From Paenibacillus sp. BK033 (lineage in GTDB: Bacteria > Bacillota > Bacilli > Paenibacillales > Paenibacillaceae), in NCBI RefSeq assembly GCF_004345425.1, contig NZ_SLVP01000001.1:930001-994000 (forward strand): a DNA stretch of 64,000 nucleotides. Reading direction: 5' to 3'. Of the stretch, positions 1 to 8,329 are shown in pieces. The notes under the pieces are model-generated. The model saw only the letters and a list, made by a program, of their open reading frames with translations. It did no database searches and had not been told where the DNA came from. How positions within the stretch are numbered: the stretch's first letter is position 1; every line of letters begins with the position of its first letter. The position numbers and the translations under genes were made by a program.

Positions 1-691
1 TACCGCCAACGCCCCAGCCAACGATACCAAGACCGTTGATCATGGTTGTGTGGGAGTCGGTACCAACGAGGGAGTCCGGGAATACGAAAGTTTCGCCGTC
101 AACCGTCTTTGTAGCCGCAACGGAGGCCAGATACTCGAGGTTTACTTGGTGAACGATACCTGTATCCGGCGGAATCGCACGGAAGTTATCGAATGCTGTT
201 TGCGCCCAACGGAAGAACCGGTAGCGTTCAGCGTTCCGTTCGAACTCGATGCGTTGGTTGATTTCAAGCGCGTCCGGGGAACCGAATGCATCAACCATGA
301 CGGAGTGGTCGATAACGAGATCGACAGGTACAAGCGGGTTGATTTTTTTAGGGTCGCCGCCTGCTTTTTTAACCGTTTCGCGCATTGCCGCAAGGTCAAC
401 GACTACTGGTACGCCAGTCAAGTCCTGCAGTACGATACGGGATGGGATGAAAGGAATTTCTTTGTCGTCGCGGTTAGCCGCCCAATCTGCGAGTTGTTTG
501 ACATGCTCTTTCGTGATGCCGCGGCCGTCAAATTGACGAACAGCGCCTTCGAGCAATACTTTGATTGAAAATGGAAGCTTGGAAATGTCGCCGAGCCCTT
601 GCTTTTCAAGTTCCGGCAGGCTGTAGTAAGCGTAGGACTTGCCGCCGACTTCCAGGCTGGACCGTACGGAGTAATGGTCTTGATTTGCCAT
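1..691 (-). CDS. acnA: Aconitate hydratase, N-terminal part (cut by window edge)
   Basis: Converts citrate to isocitrate through cis-aconitate in the TCA cycle in the cytoplasm; [4Fe-4S] enzyme. About 230 N-terminal residues are visible, reading leftward from ATG at 689-691 ([18 protein letters not shown]). Family motifs seen are [10 protein letters not shown] and, near the edge, [20 protein letters not shown]. The ribosome site GGAGGAAT sits about 8 nt before the start. The iron-sulfur cysteines and the rest of the protein lie outside the window. Gram-positive AcnA/CitB proteins are about 900 residues, so roughly a quarter is present. It is divergent from the monooxygenase gene to its right. 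Identity is secure at family level. Confidence 0.95.
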   Translation of the reverse strand, partial: MANQDHYSVRSSLEVGGKSYAYYSLPELEKQGLGDISKLPFSIKVLLEGAVRQFDGRGITKEHVKQLADWAANRDDKEIPFIPSRIVLQDLTGVPVVVDLAAMRETVKKAGGDPKKINPLVPVDLVIDHSVMVDAFGSPDALEINQRIEFERNAERYRFFRWAQTAFDNFRAIPPDTGIVHQVNLEYLASVAATKTVDGETFVFPDSLVGTDSHTTMINGLGIVGWGVGG

Positions 692-731
692 GTTCGGGTA
701 TTCCTCCTTGAATGAAGTTGACGATTTTGTT

Positions 732-748
732 GTTTCATTCTGTGAAAC
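732..748. promoter_or_regulatory. Dyad GTTTCA-N5-TGAAAC in the acnA leader
   Basis: A perfect 6-bp inverted repeat with a 5-nt centre sits between the predicted -10 and the ribosome site of acnA. Position suggests a repressor operator or small leader hairpin. No regulator can be named from sequence alone. Confidence 0.35.
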
Positions 749-774
749 TCTATTTCAAAAATCGTTATGTCTTT

Positions 775-803
775 ATTATAGCTCGAGATGTGAGGTTCGT
801 AAA
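775..803 (-). promoter_or_regulatory. Probable sigma-A promoter of acnA
   Basis: On the minus strand a perfect -10 TATAAT (775-780) lies 17 nt from TTTACG (798-803), a 4/6 match to the -35 consensus. It faces acnA and leaves a leader of about 80 nt. Inferred from spacing and position only. Confidence 0.55.
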
Positions 804-961
804 GCAGATTCAGACCGACAATCGCGGAAATTCACGGATTTTTCGAGCGGGCAGCCGGCGGAATGCATCATTGCTTTCCCTAGTCACTTACTATTGTATA
901 GCAGTTGCGATAGAACTTCGTTATAATGGACATGATGTCTTCATGAGAAGGAGAGTTGGAC

Positions 962-1981
962 ATGACAACAACGAAAAAGCTTGGCAACGTCAAGCTGTCT
1001 ATATTGGACCTTGCGCCGATTGTCGAAGGCTCCACGGCCTCGGATGCCTTGCGCAACAGCCTCGACCTTGCCCGGCATGCCGAAAAATGGGGCTATACCC
1101 GTTATTGGGTAGCCGAGCATCACAGCATGCCGGGAATTGCCAGCTCGGCGACGTCATTAGTAATCGGGCATATTGCGGGCGGCACATCGACCATTCGCGT
1201 CGGCTCCGGCGGCATTATGCTGCCGAACCATGCGCCGCTTGTGATCGCGGAGCAATTCGGTACGCTGGAGTCATTGTATCCTGGGCGCATTGATCTTGGG
1301 CTTGGCCGCGCGCCGGGCAGTGACCGTCAGACGATGATGGCGCTTCGCCGCGACTTGCACGGCGGGGAGAATTTCCCGGCGATGCTGGAGGAGCTCCGAG
1401 GCTACTTCCGCGGTCCGGAATCGGAAAAGGCGGTACGCGCGGTGCCGGGCGAAGGCCTGGATGTGCCGATCTGGCTGCTGGGCTCCAGTGATTTCAGCGC
1501 AAGGCTGGCCGGCGAGCTAGGCTTGCCGTTTGGCTTCGCGAGCCATTTCTCCCCGGACTTTACTCTGCCGGCGCTTGATATTTACCGCAGCAGCTTCAAG
1601 CCGTCGGCTTATCTGGATAAGCCGTACGCGATGGTTGGCGTAAACGCCATCGCGGCCGATACGGACGAGCATGCGGAATGGCTTGGCACAACGCTCGAGC
1701 AGCAGTTCCTGAATTTGATCCGCGGCGGCGTGCCAAGAAAGATTCAGCCGCCGGCCGATCTGGAAGGCTTCGCGAATCCGTATGAGCTTACGGCCGTGCG
1801 CAATCAGCTTCGCACGGCGATCAAAGGCAGTCCGCAGACGGTTGAAGCAAAGCTGAACGCGTTTATCGAGCAGACCGATGCGGATGAAGTGATCATTAAC
1901 TGCGCGATTTACGATCATCAGGAGCGGCTGAAATCCTACGAGCTGATTGCTCAGCTCGGGTTAATCGGAAGCAAGGAATAA
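962..1981 (+). CDS. LLM-class flavin-dependent oxidoreductase (luciferase-like monooxygenase)
   Basis: Predicted cytoplasmic FMN-dependent oxidoreductase of the bacterial-luciferase-like TIM-barrel family, 339 residues. Family hallmarks are [20 protein letters not shown] near residue 50, [20 protein letters not shown] near 85, and the [11 protein letters not shown] segment near 115. Substrate cannot be read from sequence; Bacillus relatives of this subgroup are mostly uncharacterised. ATG at 962 is chosen because GAAGGAGAG (948-955) gives about 7 nt spacing; an in-frame TTG at 956 would overlap the ribosome site. Single gene, divergent from acnA, closed by a terminator 7 nt after the stop. 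Confidence 0.88.
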   Translation: MTTTKKLGNVKLSILDLAPIVEGSTASDALRNSLDLARHAEKWGYTRYWVAEHHSMPGIASSATSLVIGHIAGGTSTIRVGSGGIMLPNHAPLVIAEQFGTLESLYPGRIDLGLGRAPGSDRQTMMALRRDLHGGENFPAMLEELRGYFRGPESEKAVRAVPGEGLDVPIWLLGSSDFSARLAGELGLPFGFASHFSPDFTLPALDIYRSSFKPSAYLDKPYAMVGVNAIAADTDEHAEWLGTTLEQQFLNLIRGGVPRKIQPPADLEGFANPYELTAVRNQLRTAIKGSPQTVEAKLNAFIEQTDADEVIINCAIYDHQERLKSYELIAQLGLIGSKE

Positions 1982-1987
1982 GCGGTG

Positions 1988-2017
1988 AGAGCAGCCTTCT
2001 GGGCTGCTCTTTTTTTG
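1988..2017 (+). terminator. Rho-independent terminator after the monooxygenase gene
   Basis: Perfect 9-bp stem AGAGCAGCC / GGCTGCTCT with a 5-nt loop, followed by a run of T (2008-2016). Confidence 0.9.
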
Positions 2018-2026
2018 TGCTTTGCC

Positions 2027-2232
2027 GCATCGTTAAGAAGCGGGAAAAGGCTTGGAATAGGCGTAAAATAGGCAATATGCGGGGGCTTAACGATGTACGG
2101 CATCGTTAAGGCATGCGAAAGGGCGATGCTGGTGGTCTTAACGATGTGGCGCATCGTTAAGAAGCGGGAAATGGTGAAACAGGCGCAAAAGGGCCAGCAG
2201 GCGGGGGCTTAATGCTGCACCGCATCGTAAGG
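2027..2232. repeat. Run of TTAACGATG-bounded palindromic repeat units
   Basis: This 327-bp gap between the monooxygenase and fabV holds three degenerate units. Each starts GCATCGTTAAG and ends CTTAACGATG or a decayed form: 2027-2095, 2100-2146 and 2151-about 2216. A last partial end GCATCGTAAGG lies at 2222. Units 1 and 3 also share inner text (GAAGCGGGAAA, AGGCG, GCGGGGGCTTAA). Where units meet, perfect dyads form (2086-2110 and 2137-2161). No credible coding frame. This looks like a family of short interspersed palindromic repeats; whether it recurs in the genome cannot be seen here. Confidence 0.7.
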
Positions 2233-2262
2233 ACAGGTAACAAAATAAAGCTTCCCCCAAAC

Positions 2263-2302
2263 AGAAAAGCAGCAGCAGATTAGCCTGCTGCTGCTTTTCT
2301 AT
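2263..2302. terminator. Terminator serving fabV (symmetrical)
   Basis: Perfect 16-bp stem AGAAAAGCAGCAGCAG (2263-2278) / CTGCTGCTGCTTTTCT (2285-2300) just past the fabV stop codon. A/T-rich flanks on both sides would let it act in either direction. Confidence 0.8.
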
Positions 2303-2308
2303 TATCGT

Positions 2309-3499
2309 CTAACGGAGGTTGGGAACATCAACTTCCGGATTCGTGTCTGCTTCGTAGTCGATTCCGTCGGTCTCGAAGCCGAACAGCTGGAAGAATTCGC
2401 GGCGGTAGCCTTCAAGATCGGAAAGCTCGTAAACATTTTCCGAGGTAATTTCGCTCCACAGCTTGTCTACGGCAGCTTGCACGTCTTCCCGCATCTCCCA
2501 GTCATCCATGCGGATGAGGCCTTTTTCGTCAACCGGCGTAGGGCCGTCAACATACAGGCGGGTAGCGAACATGCGGTACATTTGCTCGATGCAGCCCTCG
2601 TGAATGCCTTTCTCCTTCATCACTTTGAAGAGCGCGGAGATATACAGCGGCACGACCGGAATGGCGGAGCTGGATTGCGTAACGAGTGCTTTGGCAACGG
2701 CTACATAAGCGCGTCCGCCCGTAGAGGACAGCTGCTCGGTCAGGTTATGCGCCGTAGCTTCCAGATCGTTTTTGGCACGGCCGATGGTACCGTCACGGTA
2801 AACCGCATGCGTAATTTCCGGGCCGATGTACGAGTAAGCAATCGTAGTGGCGCCTTCAGCCAGAACGCCCGCCGCCTGCAGATCATCAATCCACATTTGC
2901 CAGTCTTCTCCGCCCATAACGGTAACCGTCTGGCTGATTTCTTCTTCCGTAGCCGGCTCAATCGTAGCTTCGGATACAACGCCGTTATGGAAGTTAACGG
3001 TTTTGTTCGAATACGATTGACCAATCGGTTTGATCACCGAATTGAACACTTCGCCGGTCTTCGGATGAACGCGGCGCGGAGCCGCAACGCTGTAGACAAC
3101 CAGATCAACGGAGCCAAGCTCGGTGCGGATCAGATCGATTGTTCTTGCTTTGGTCTCGTCGGAGAATGCATCGCCGGTGAGGCTAAACGATTTGAGGCCG
3201 GCTTCCGCGGCAGCTTTCTCGAAGGCAGCGGAGTTGTACCAGCCTGGCTTTGCTGTGCGGTTGCCTTCCGCGCCTTTGCTGGTAAAGACACCAATCGTAT
3301 TCGCGCCAGCGCCAAACGCCGCAACGATACGGGAAGCAAGGCCGTAACCCGTAGACGCACCGATAACAAGCACATTGCGAGGCCCTTTTAATTTCGGTTG
3401 AGACTGTACGTATTCCACTTGGCGGTTAACTTGCTCCGCGCATCCAGCCGGATGGGCGGTCGTGCAAATAAAGCCGCGGGATTTCGGTTTAATGATCAT
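2309..3499 (-). CDS. fabV: Trans-2-enoyl-ACP/CoA reductase FabV
   Basis: Last reductive step of fatty-acid elongation, NAD(P)H-dependent reduction of trans-2-enoyl thioesters in the cytosol. 396 residues from ATG at 3497-3499 (MIIKPKSRGF), the usual FabV length. Seen are the N-terminal nucleotide-binding GASTGYGLASR (residues 47-57) and the FabV-type active site Y234-x8-K243 in YRDGTIGRAK; the spacing of 8 separates FabV from FabI. The start follows AGAAAGGA; an upstream in-frame extension is ignored because it lacks a ribosome site and homologous sequence. Monocistronic, ending at a strong hairpin. FabV enzymes are generally little affected by triclosan; that is family knowledge. Confidence 0.93.
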   Translation of the reverse strand: MIIKPKSRGFICTTAHPAGCAEQVNRQVEYVQSQPKLKGPRNVLVIGASTGYGLASRIVAAFGAGANTIGVFTSKGAEGNRTAKPGWYNSAAFEKAAAEAGLKSFSLTGDAFSDETKARTIDLIRTELGSVDLVVYSVAAPRRVHPKTGEVFNSVIKPIGQSYSNKTVNFHNGVVSEATIEPATEEEISQTVTVMGGEDWQMWIDDLQAAGVLAEGATTIAYSYIGPEITHAVYRDGTIGRAKNDLEATAHNLTEQLSSTGGRAYVAVAKALVTQSSSAIPVVPLYISALFKVMKEKGIHEGCIEQMYRMFATRLYVDGPTPVDEKGLIRMDDWEMREDVQAAVDKLWSEITSENVYELSDLEGYRREFFQLFGFETDGIDYEADTNPEVDVPNLR

Positions 3500-3615
3500 A
3501 TGGTAAAATCCTTTCTTCCTTAAAATCATAATTATAGATTCAGTCCAATAAGACAAGCCATTTCTCATTTTACCGATTTTTAGCTCTAAAGGGAAGTTCA
3601 CGCACAAAGGAAATC

Positions 3616-3668
3616 ATAAAAAACGGGGCTAAACCCGTTGAAACAGCGAATGCTGCGGGTTCAGCCCT
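3616..3668 (-). terminator. Terminator after the spore protein gene
   Basis: On the minus strand a stem built from GGGCTGAACCCG and CGGGTTTAGCCCC (one mismatch) is followed by TTTTTTAT, just past the stop of the small acid-soluble spore protein gene. Confidence 0.75.
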
Positions 3669-3693
3669 GTGCGTGTAAGTAATGAACGGCTAT

Positions 3694-3900
3694 CTAGTAT
3701 CGGCCGGCGATTTGCTGCTCTGCCATTTGAATCAAGCGTTTGGTAATCGTTCCGCCAATAGATCCCATATCCCGAGTAGTCATATTGCCGTAGTAACCGT
3801 CAGCGGGAAGCTGGATGCCAAGCTCTTGCGCGATCTCGAACTTTAGCTGTTCAAGCGCTGCTCGTGCATTCGGAACCAATAAGGATTTGCGGTTAGCCAT
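3694..3900 (-). CDS. Alpha/beta-type small acid-soluble spore protein
   Basis: 68-residue DNA-binding protein of the SspA/SspB family that coats and protects DNA in the dormant spore. Family features are the ELGIQLPADGYYGNMTTRD core with the GPR protease-type site at the acidic ELG segment, and the GSIGGTITKRLI C-terminal motif. Start ATG follows TAGGAGGCATGATCGA. Single gene with its own terminator, transcribed away from the phasin-like gene. Expected to be forespore (sigma-G) controlled by family knowledge; I could not pick a convincing sigma-G promoter. Strong evidence that the organism sporulates. Confidence 0.94.
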   Translation of the reverse strand: MANRKSLLVPNARAALEQLKFEIAQELGIQLPADGYYGNMTTRDMGSIGGTITKRLIQMAEQQIAGRY

Positions 3901-4095
3901 TCGATCATGCCTCCTAAAAAATGGTCGGAATTAGACGTTTGTTTATTTTTGTTATTATGCGATGCAAAAGTAAGAATTATCCGTAAATTCCTCCATTCTT
4001 TACCTTCGCAGGAATGGTTTATACAGGGCAATGACTGTAATCCGGCCAAGTTGCATAAACTGGATATATTCCATACTGTAGGAGATGTGATACAG

Positions 4096-4395
4096 ATGAA
4101 GGATTTGTTCGGAAGAGCCGTATCGTTTGGACTGGGGTTTGCGGTGACAAGCAAGGAGCAAGTAGAGAAGCTGGCGGAGGAATGGGTGAGAAAAGGCGAA
4201 ATCACCAAAGCCGAATCATCCGTCTATGTCGATGAACTGCTGAAAAAAGGCGAGGAAACACGCAATAAAATCGAAGAAATGATCCGCGAACGCGTTCAAT
4301 CCATCATTGGCGAAAAATACGTAACAAGAGAGCAATACGAGCAGCTGGAGCAGCGGGTAAAGGCGCTGGAGCATAAAGAAACACCAGTGGACTGA
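4096..4395 (+). CDS. Phasin-like / polyhydroxyalkanoate regulator-like protein
   Basis: Small helical protein of 99 residues: an N-terminal stretch MKDLFGRAVSFGLGFAVTSK, then a charged amphipathic segment rich in Glu and Lys, ending in a predicted coiled coil (YVTREQYEQLEQRVKALEHK). This resembles short Firmicutes proteins annotated as phasin-family or PHA-synthesis regulators. ATG at 4096 is preferred because TAGGAGATG lies about 10 nt upstream; the longer frame upstream has no ribosome site. It sits 14 nt before the AarF-like kinase gene and is likely co-transcribed with it. Function is inferred from resemblance only. Confidence 0.7.
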   Translation: MKDLFGRAVSFGLGFAVTSKEQVEKLAEEWVRKGEITKAESSVYVDELLKKGEETRNKIEEMIRERVQSIIGEKYVTREQYEQLEQRVKALEHKETPVD

Positions 4396-4409
4396 TCTGA
4401 GGCGGATGT

Positions 4410-6077
4410 ATGAGCGTGAGATCAAAATTCCGTCACTTGCAGCGTTATCGGGAGATCGCGATTGCTTTTGTCCGAAACGGCTTCGGGTATATCGCTAAGG
4501 ATTTGGGACTGCCGGATACGGGACTTGTGCTGCGCGGCGGTGAAAGGCAGGGCATTCGCAAACGCGGAGTCGGAGAACGGCTTCGCATGATTCTGGAGGA
4601 GCTTGGTCCAACCTTCGTTAAGCTTGGCCAAATGGCGAGCATACGTCCCGACCTGATTCCTGCCGGCATTATTGCGGAGCTGGAGCAGCTGCAGGATCAT
4701 GTTCAGCCTTTTTCGTATTTGGAAGCCGTACATATTATTGAAGATGAGCTGGGTTCGCCGCTCGAGCAATTATTTGCCGAATTCAGCGAAGAGCCGCTGG
4801 CTTCCGCGTCGATTGGGCAGGTGTACAGGGCCAAGCTGGCCGACGGTACGGTAGTAGCGGTCAAAGTGCAGCGCCCGCATATTCAAAAGGTCATCGAGAC
4901 GGATCTCGATATCCTGTCGGAGCTGGCGAGGGTAGCGGAGCATCGCCTGGAATGGGCCCGCAGCTACCGGGTCCGCGACATGATCGATGAGATTGCCCGG
5001 GCGCTTCGCGCAGAGCTCGATTACGGGCTGGAGGCGCGGAACGCGGAGCGCTTCTCGGCCCAGAGCAGCAGGCTTGACGGTATCATTATTCCTGCCGTCT
5101 ATTGGGAGTATTCAAGCAAACTGGTTCTGACGATGGATTATGTGGAAGGCATCAAGCTATCCGACAGCGAGCGTCTCGAGCAGGGTGGCTATGACCATAA
5201 AAAGCTGGCGGAGCGGTATTCCAAAGCGATCTTTCACCAGGTGCTGGTGGACGGCTTTTTCCATGGGGATCCGCACCCGGGTAATGTGCTGGCTTTGCCT
5301 GACGGGAATCTGGCTTTTCTTGATTTCGGGATGGTTGGACGGCTTACACCGGACATGAAGCAGCATTTCGCTACCTTTGTCATCGGTTTGCGCAATCAAA
5401 GCACAAGTACAATCATCCGGGCGATTAACGGAATGGGCTTTATTCCCGACCATACGGACAGGAAGGCACTCCGGGCTGACGTGGACGAAATGAGGGACAA
5501 ATATTACAAGGTTCCCCTTAGCCAGGTCAAAATCGGGGAGTCGGTGAATGAGCTGTTCGCGCTTGCTTTCCGCCATGGAATACGAATTCCGTCCGAGCTT
5601 ACCTTGCTAGGAAAAACGTTTCTCACCCTGGAAGGGGTAGTGACGGCGCTTGACCCGGACTTCAGCGTGTTTGACGTGGCCGAGCCGTTTGGCCGGAAGC
5701 TGGTCATCGAGAAGCTGGATCCGCGGCGGATCGCTCGCAAATGGTTGGATGATATTCCGGACTATCTGGAGCTGCTCTCGGATGTTCCCCTAAGCCTGCG
5801 CAGCGTGCTCAATATGATGCGAAGGGGCCGGCTGGGGCTTGATCTTGCCATTCCGGAGCTAAATGCCGTGCTGAAAAAGCTGGATCAGATCAGCAACCGG
5901 CTCAGCCTCAGCATTGTGCTGCTCTCGTTCAGCATTATTATGGTGGGCCTCATTATCGGCTCATCAATGGGGCATCAAAGCACGCTGCTGTGGGATATTC
6001 CGGCGATTGAGATCGGATTCGGGATTGCTTCGATTCTGTTTGTGTGGTTAATTGTTGCTATCATACGGAGTCGGTAG
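4410..6077 (+). CDS. AarF/ABC1/UbiB family atypical protein kinase
   Basis: 555-residue member of the ABC1/UbiB family, whose members support quinone or isoprenoid lipid metabolism at the membrane. Seen are the family KxGQ segment (VKLGQMASIRPDLIP, about residues 70-84), the Ala-rich nucleotide loop region ASIGQVYRAKL, the VAIK-like VVAVKVQRP, catalytic HGDPHPGN, and the metal-binding DFGMVG. Two hydrophobic segments at the C-terminus (after about residue 490) anchor it. Follows the phasin-like gene by 14 nt. Substrate unknown; Gram-positive members are poorly characterised. Confidence 0.9.
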   Translation: MSVRSKFRHLQRYREIAIAFVRNGFGYIAKDLGLPDTGLVLRGGERQGIRKRGVGERLRMILEELGPTFVKLGQMASIRPDLIPAGIIAELEQLQDHVQPFSYLEAVHIIEDELGSPLEQLFAEFSEEPLASASIGQVYRAKLADGTVVAVKVQRPHIQKVIETDLDILSELARVAEHRLEWARSYRVRDMIDEIARALRAELDYGLEARNAERFSAQSSRLDGIIIPAVYWEYSSKLVLTMDYVEGIKLSDSERLEQGGYDHKKLAERYSKAIFHQVLVDGFFHGDPHPGNVLALPDGNLAFLDFGMVGRLTPDMKQHFATFVIGLRNQSTSTIIRAINGMGFIPDHTDRKALRADVDEMRDKYYKVPLSQVKIGESVNELFALAFRHGIRIPSELTLLGKTFLTLEGVVTALDPDFSVFDVAEPFGRKLVIEKLDPRRIARKWLDDIPDYLELLSDVPLSLRSVLNMMRRGRLGLDLAIPELNAVLKKLDQISNRLSLSIVLLSFSIIMVGLIIGSSMGHQSTLLWDIPAIEIGFGIASILFVWLIVAIIRSR

Positions 6078-6104
6078 ATTATTTATTGATTAGGAATAAC
6101 GGAA

Positions 6105-6180
6105 TGTATCTCCTTCCAGCCGCTGTTGTCAGCCCTTACCTTTAACAATTTTTAAAGGAGGGTAAAGTGCGTGGCAAAGC
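6105..6180. repeat. Partial copy of the palindromic element seen at 15850-16003
   Basis: 6105-6130 matches 15855-15879 with one indel and two substitutions (TGTATCTC..TTCC.GCCGCTGTTG.C). Both are then followed by a hairpin (here CCTTACCTTTAA / TTAAAGGAGGGTAAAG) and a shared GGCAAAG. The right half with the second terminal repeat is missing, so this is a truncated or diverged copy. Confidence 0.5.
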
Positions 6181-6184
6181 ATAA

Positions 6185-6217
6185 AAAGGAGCAGGGGGGA
6201 TTCCCTGCTCCTTTGCT
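6185..6217. terminator. Bidirectional terminator between convergent genes
   Basis: Perfect 12-bp stem AAAGGAGCAGGG (6185-6196) / CCCTGCTCCTTT (6203-6214). The minus strand continues in TTTTTAT and the plus strand in TTGCTTTT. Confidence 0.85.
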
Positions 6218-6229
6218 TTTGAGAAAAGA

Positions 6230-6352
6230 TTATACTCTTCTGCGGTTGAAATAATTGATGAACAGACAAGCCAGAAGCAAGACAAGGATTGCGATGCCGG
6301 CCGTAATGGCTTCTTTAGAGTTATCCTGCATAGGCTGGTTGCCCATGCCCAT
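6230..6352 (-). CDS. Small single-pass membrane protein, unknown
   Basis: A 40-residue frame MGMGNQPMQDNSKEA followed by a hydrophobic span (ITAGIAILVLLLACLFINYF) and a basic tail NRRRV. The frame stays open further upstream, into the metallo-hydrolase gene, with a Gly-rich stretch but no clear start or ribosome site, so the start is uncertain; ATG at 6350-6352 is the first good one. It lies just before a terminator that also closes the hydrolase gene. It may be a real small membrane protein translated from the same transcript. Confidence 0.4.
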   Translation of the reverse strand: MGMGNQPMQDNSKEAITAGIAILVLLLACLFINYFNRRRV

Positions 6353-6405
6353 GCCGCCGAAACCGCCGCCTAGAAGCCATCCGGCGGCTGGCCTATTGCC
6401 GTATA

Positions 6406-7098
6406 TTAGATGGACAGCTTCTGGCCGGGCTCGAGGAGCTGGCCTTTCAGTCCTTTTGCTTCCAAAGCCTGAACGAAGGCTTCCGCATCCTGGCGGATAA
6501 TCGGGAAGGAATTGTAATGAACCGGGATTGTCAGCTTGGCGCCGAACCACTCGGCCGCTTGAAGGGCATCTTCGGGGCCCATCGTGAAATGGTCGCCGAT
6601 TGGGATAAGGGCAACGTCAATGTTATGGCGGTCGCCGATCATTTTCATGTCGCCATACAACGCTGTATCGCCGGCATGGAGAATCGTTTTGCCGTCTACG
6701 GTAATGATGTAGCCGCCCGGCATGCCGCCATAAATAATGCGCTGCTCCTCCGCGATTGTAATGCCCGAGCTGTGGAAGGCTTGAATCATTTTGGCTTTGG
6801 CAAAGCCAAGGTCGACCGTTCCGCCGATGTTCATGCCAATCGTCTCAAGGCCTTTCCAGGACATGTAGGTGGCAAGCTCGACGTTCGCAACAACGGGCGC
6901 TTTGTTCGCGCGGGCGATAGGCTCCGCATCCAGGATATGATCCATATGGGCATGCGTCAGCAGGACCGTGTTGACCTTAATGTCTTCCGGCTTCGTTACG
7001 GCAAGCTCGTTGCCTCGAAGGAACGGATCGATTACAAGCGAGTTTTCGCCGGAAGTAATTTGGACACAGGAATGGCCGTGAAAAATAATATCAGTCAT
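6406..7098 (-). CDS. Metal-dependent hydrolase, UPF0173 / beta-lactamase fold
   Basis: 230-residue metallo-beta-lactamase-fold hydrolase of the UPF0173 (YtkL-like) family. The metal motif HAHMDH is at residues 49-54; further ligands are likely H112 in FHSSGI and the Asp in HAGDTALYGDM, with IPVHYNSFP near the C-terminus. No signal peptide, so cytoplasmic. The start follows TTAAGGAGCTGCTACA. It lies 12 nt downstream of the VOC dioxygenase gene and is almost certainly in the same operon. Natural substrate unknown. Confidence 0.88.
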   Translation of the reverse strand: MTDIIFHGHSCVQITSGENSLVIDPFLRGNELAVTKPEDIKVNTVLLTHAHMDHILDAEPIARANKAPVVANVELATYMSWKGLETIGMNIGGTVDLGFAKAKMIQAFHSSGITIAEEQRIIYGGMPGGYIITVDGKTILHAGDTALYGDMKMIGDRHNIDVALIPIGDHFTMGPEDALQAAEWFGAKLTIPVHYNSFPIIRQDAEAFVQALEAKGLKGQLLEPGQKLSI

Positions 7099-7110
7099 TG
7101 TAGCAGCTCC

Positions 7111-7998
7111 TTAATGGTTGTTTTGTTGGACAAGTCTCGTGGTAAGTTTAACGCGTACGCTGGATGGATCGGTGACGAAGGCAGCGCCTTCCTGCTCTTC
7201 AACGGAAATGCCCGCGGCAAGAAGCCGTTCAAGAACCGACGACAGTTCGCCGGAATCGGGATACACGATCGTGAAATAGTCTAGTCCGGTTGATTGAGGG
7301 GACGGGGCGGGAGCTCCGATGCCAGCCCATACGTTGAGCCCGATATGGTGATGGTAGCCTCCTGCAGACACGAACAGCGCACGCATCTGGGCATAATCGC
7401 CGACAGTATCAAAGCCTAGCAGACCGTTGTAGAAGGCTCTCGATTCCGGAATGCCCACCGTGTGAAGGTGAACATGGCCCATGACGGTTTCAGGCGGCAA
7501 ACCTTTCGCTATATCTTCTTCGCCGGCTTCCTGCAATAGACCTTCCCAGTCGATAGGATCGGTTGCCATTACGTAATCTCCGTTAGCGTCGCGCTTCCAT
7601 TCGGATCTTGGACGGTCGGCATAAATCTCGATTCCATTGTGGTCGGGATCGGATAGGTACAGCGCTTCGCTGACCAGGTGGTCGGCTTGACCAAGCGGGA
7701 TGCGGTGAGCGAGCAACCGCTTAAGGACGAGGCCAAGCTCCTTGCGATTTGGGAGCAGCAGGGCATAGTGGTACAACCCGGTTGTTCCTCTGCGCTCAGG
7801 CGCCACGACGGCATCCGGTATTTGCTCAAGCAGAACGAGAGCTGTCTTGCCATCAGCCGTTAACGCGGCAGTCGTGCTCGCCTGCTCCAGAATTCGCAGG
7901 CCAATAACCTCGGTGTAGAAGCCGAGAGATTGCGCCAGATTGCTGATCTTGAGCTTTACAGCGCCAAGAACGGTATCCGGATGGATGCTTGTGGACAT
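7111..7998 (-). CDS. VOC-family (catechol 2,3-dioxygenase-like) protein
   Basis: 295-residue protein with two vicinal-oxygen-chelate modules, resembling Bacillus CatE-type dioxygenases. Seen are the repeated glyoxalase-fold openings (GAVKLKISNLAQSLGFYTEV near residue 12, and MGHVHLHTVGIPESRAFYNG near 170), metal ligand H172 or H174, HHIGLNVWAG near 220, and a C-terminal Glu-containing strand. CatE-type enzymes open catechol rings extradiol-fashion using Fe or Mn; substrate here is inferred. First gene of a two-gene operon with the metallo-hydrolase; a near-consensus promoter lies upstream. Confidence 0.85.
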   Translation of the reverse strand: MSTSIHPDTVLGAVKLKISNLAQSLGFYTEVIGLRILEQASTTAALTADGKTALVLLEQIPDAVVAPERRGTTGLYHYALLLPNRKELGLVLKRLLAHRIPLGQADHLVSEALYLSDPDHNGIEIYADRPRSEWKRDANGDYVMATDPIDWEGLLQEAGEEDIAKGLPPETVMGHVHLHTVGIPESRAFYNGLLGFDTVGDYAQMRALFVSAGGYHHHIGLNVWAGIGAPAPSPQSTGLDYFTIVYPDSGELSSVLERLLAAGISVEEQEGAAFVTDPSSVRVKLTTRLVQQNNH

Positions 7999-8036
7999 GA
8001 TGTAGCCCCCCTTCGCCTAGTTACTTTTTGTAAATA

Positions 8037-8065
8037 AATATAAATAATATATTTAGTGTTGTCAA
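8037..8065 (-). promoter_or_regulatory. Sigma-A promoter of the VOC/hydrolase operon
   Basis: On the minus strand a perfect -35 TTGACA (8060-8065), a 17-nt spacer, and -10 TATATT (8037-8042). About 35 nt upstream of the gene start. Confidence 0.8.
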
Positions 8066-8291
8066 GTTATGAGTTAATGAAAACCAGGATACGGTCGAGG
8101 GGTAGGTGCGCCGGAGGCAGCTTATGTACCTGTGTTAGTGTGGAATAAAATCGCGAATAAGATACGCGGCCGTGCTTGATCCGGTTGGGGAAGACCGCCG
8201 AATAAGAGGGAAAATCTTGTTACAGCGAGGTTTGGGGAGGCTGGAGGGGCGTTAAGCGGGGGGGAGCGTCCGCTATCATGCGGCGCTAAAT
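8066..8291. other. Gap with no recognised feature
   Basis: About 225 bp between the VOC promoter and the terminator of the HAD phosphatase. I see no plausible gene, RNA or repeat. It contains purine-rich G runs on the plus strand but no clear structure. Confidence 0.5.
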
Positions 8292-8317
8292 ATAAAAGCC
8301 CGCGCAATGGCGGGCTT
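8292..8317 (-). terminator. Terminator after the HAD phosphatase gene
   Basis: Perfect stem AAGCCCGC (8296-8303) / GCGGGCTT (8310-8317), continued on the minus strand by TTTATATTT. Confidence 0.85.
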
Positions 8318-8329
8318 GGCGGAATTTAT

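Noticed and set aside
2024..2240. CRISPR array
   Set aside because: Repeats are palindrome-bounded with uneven units and shared inner text, and no cas genes are near.
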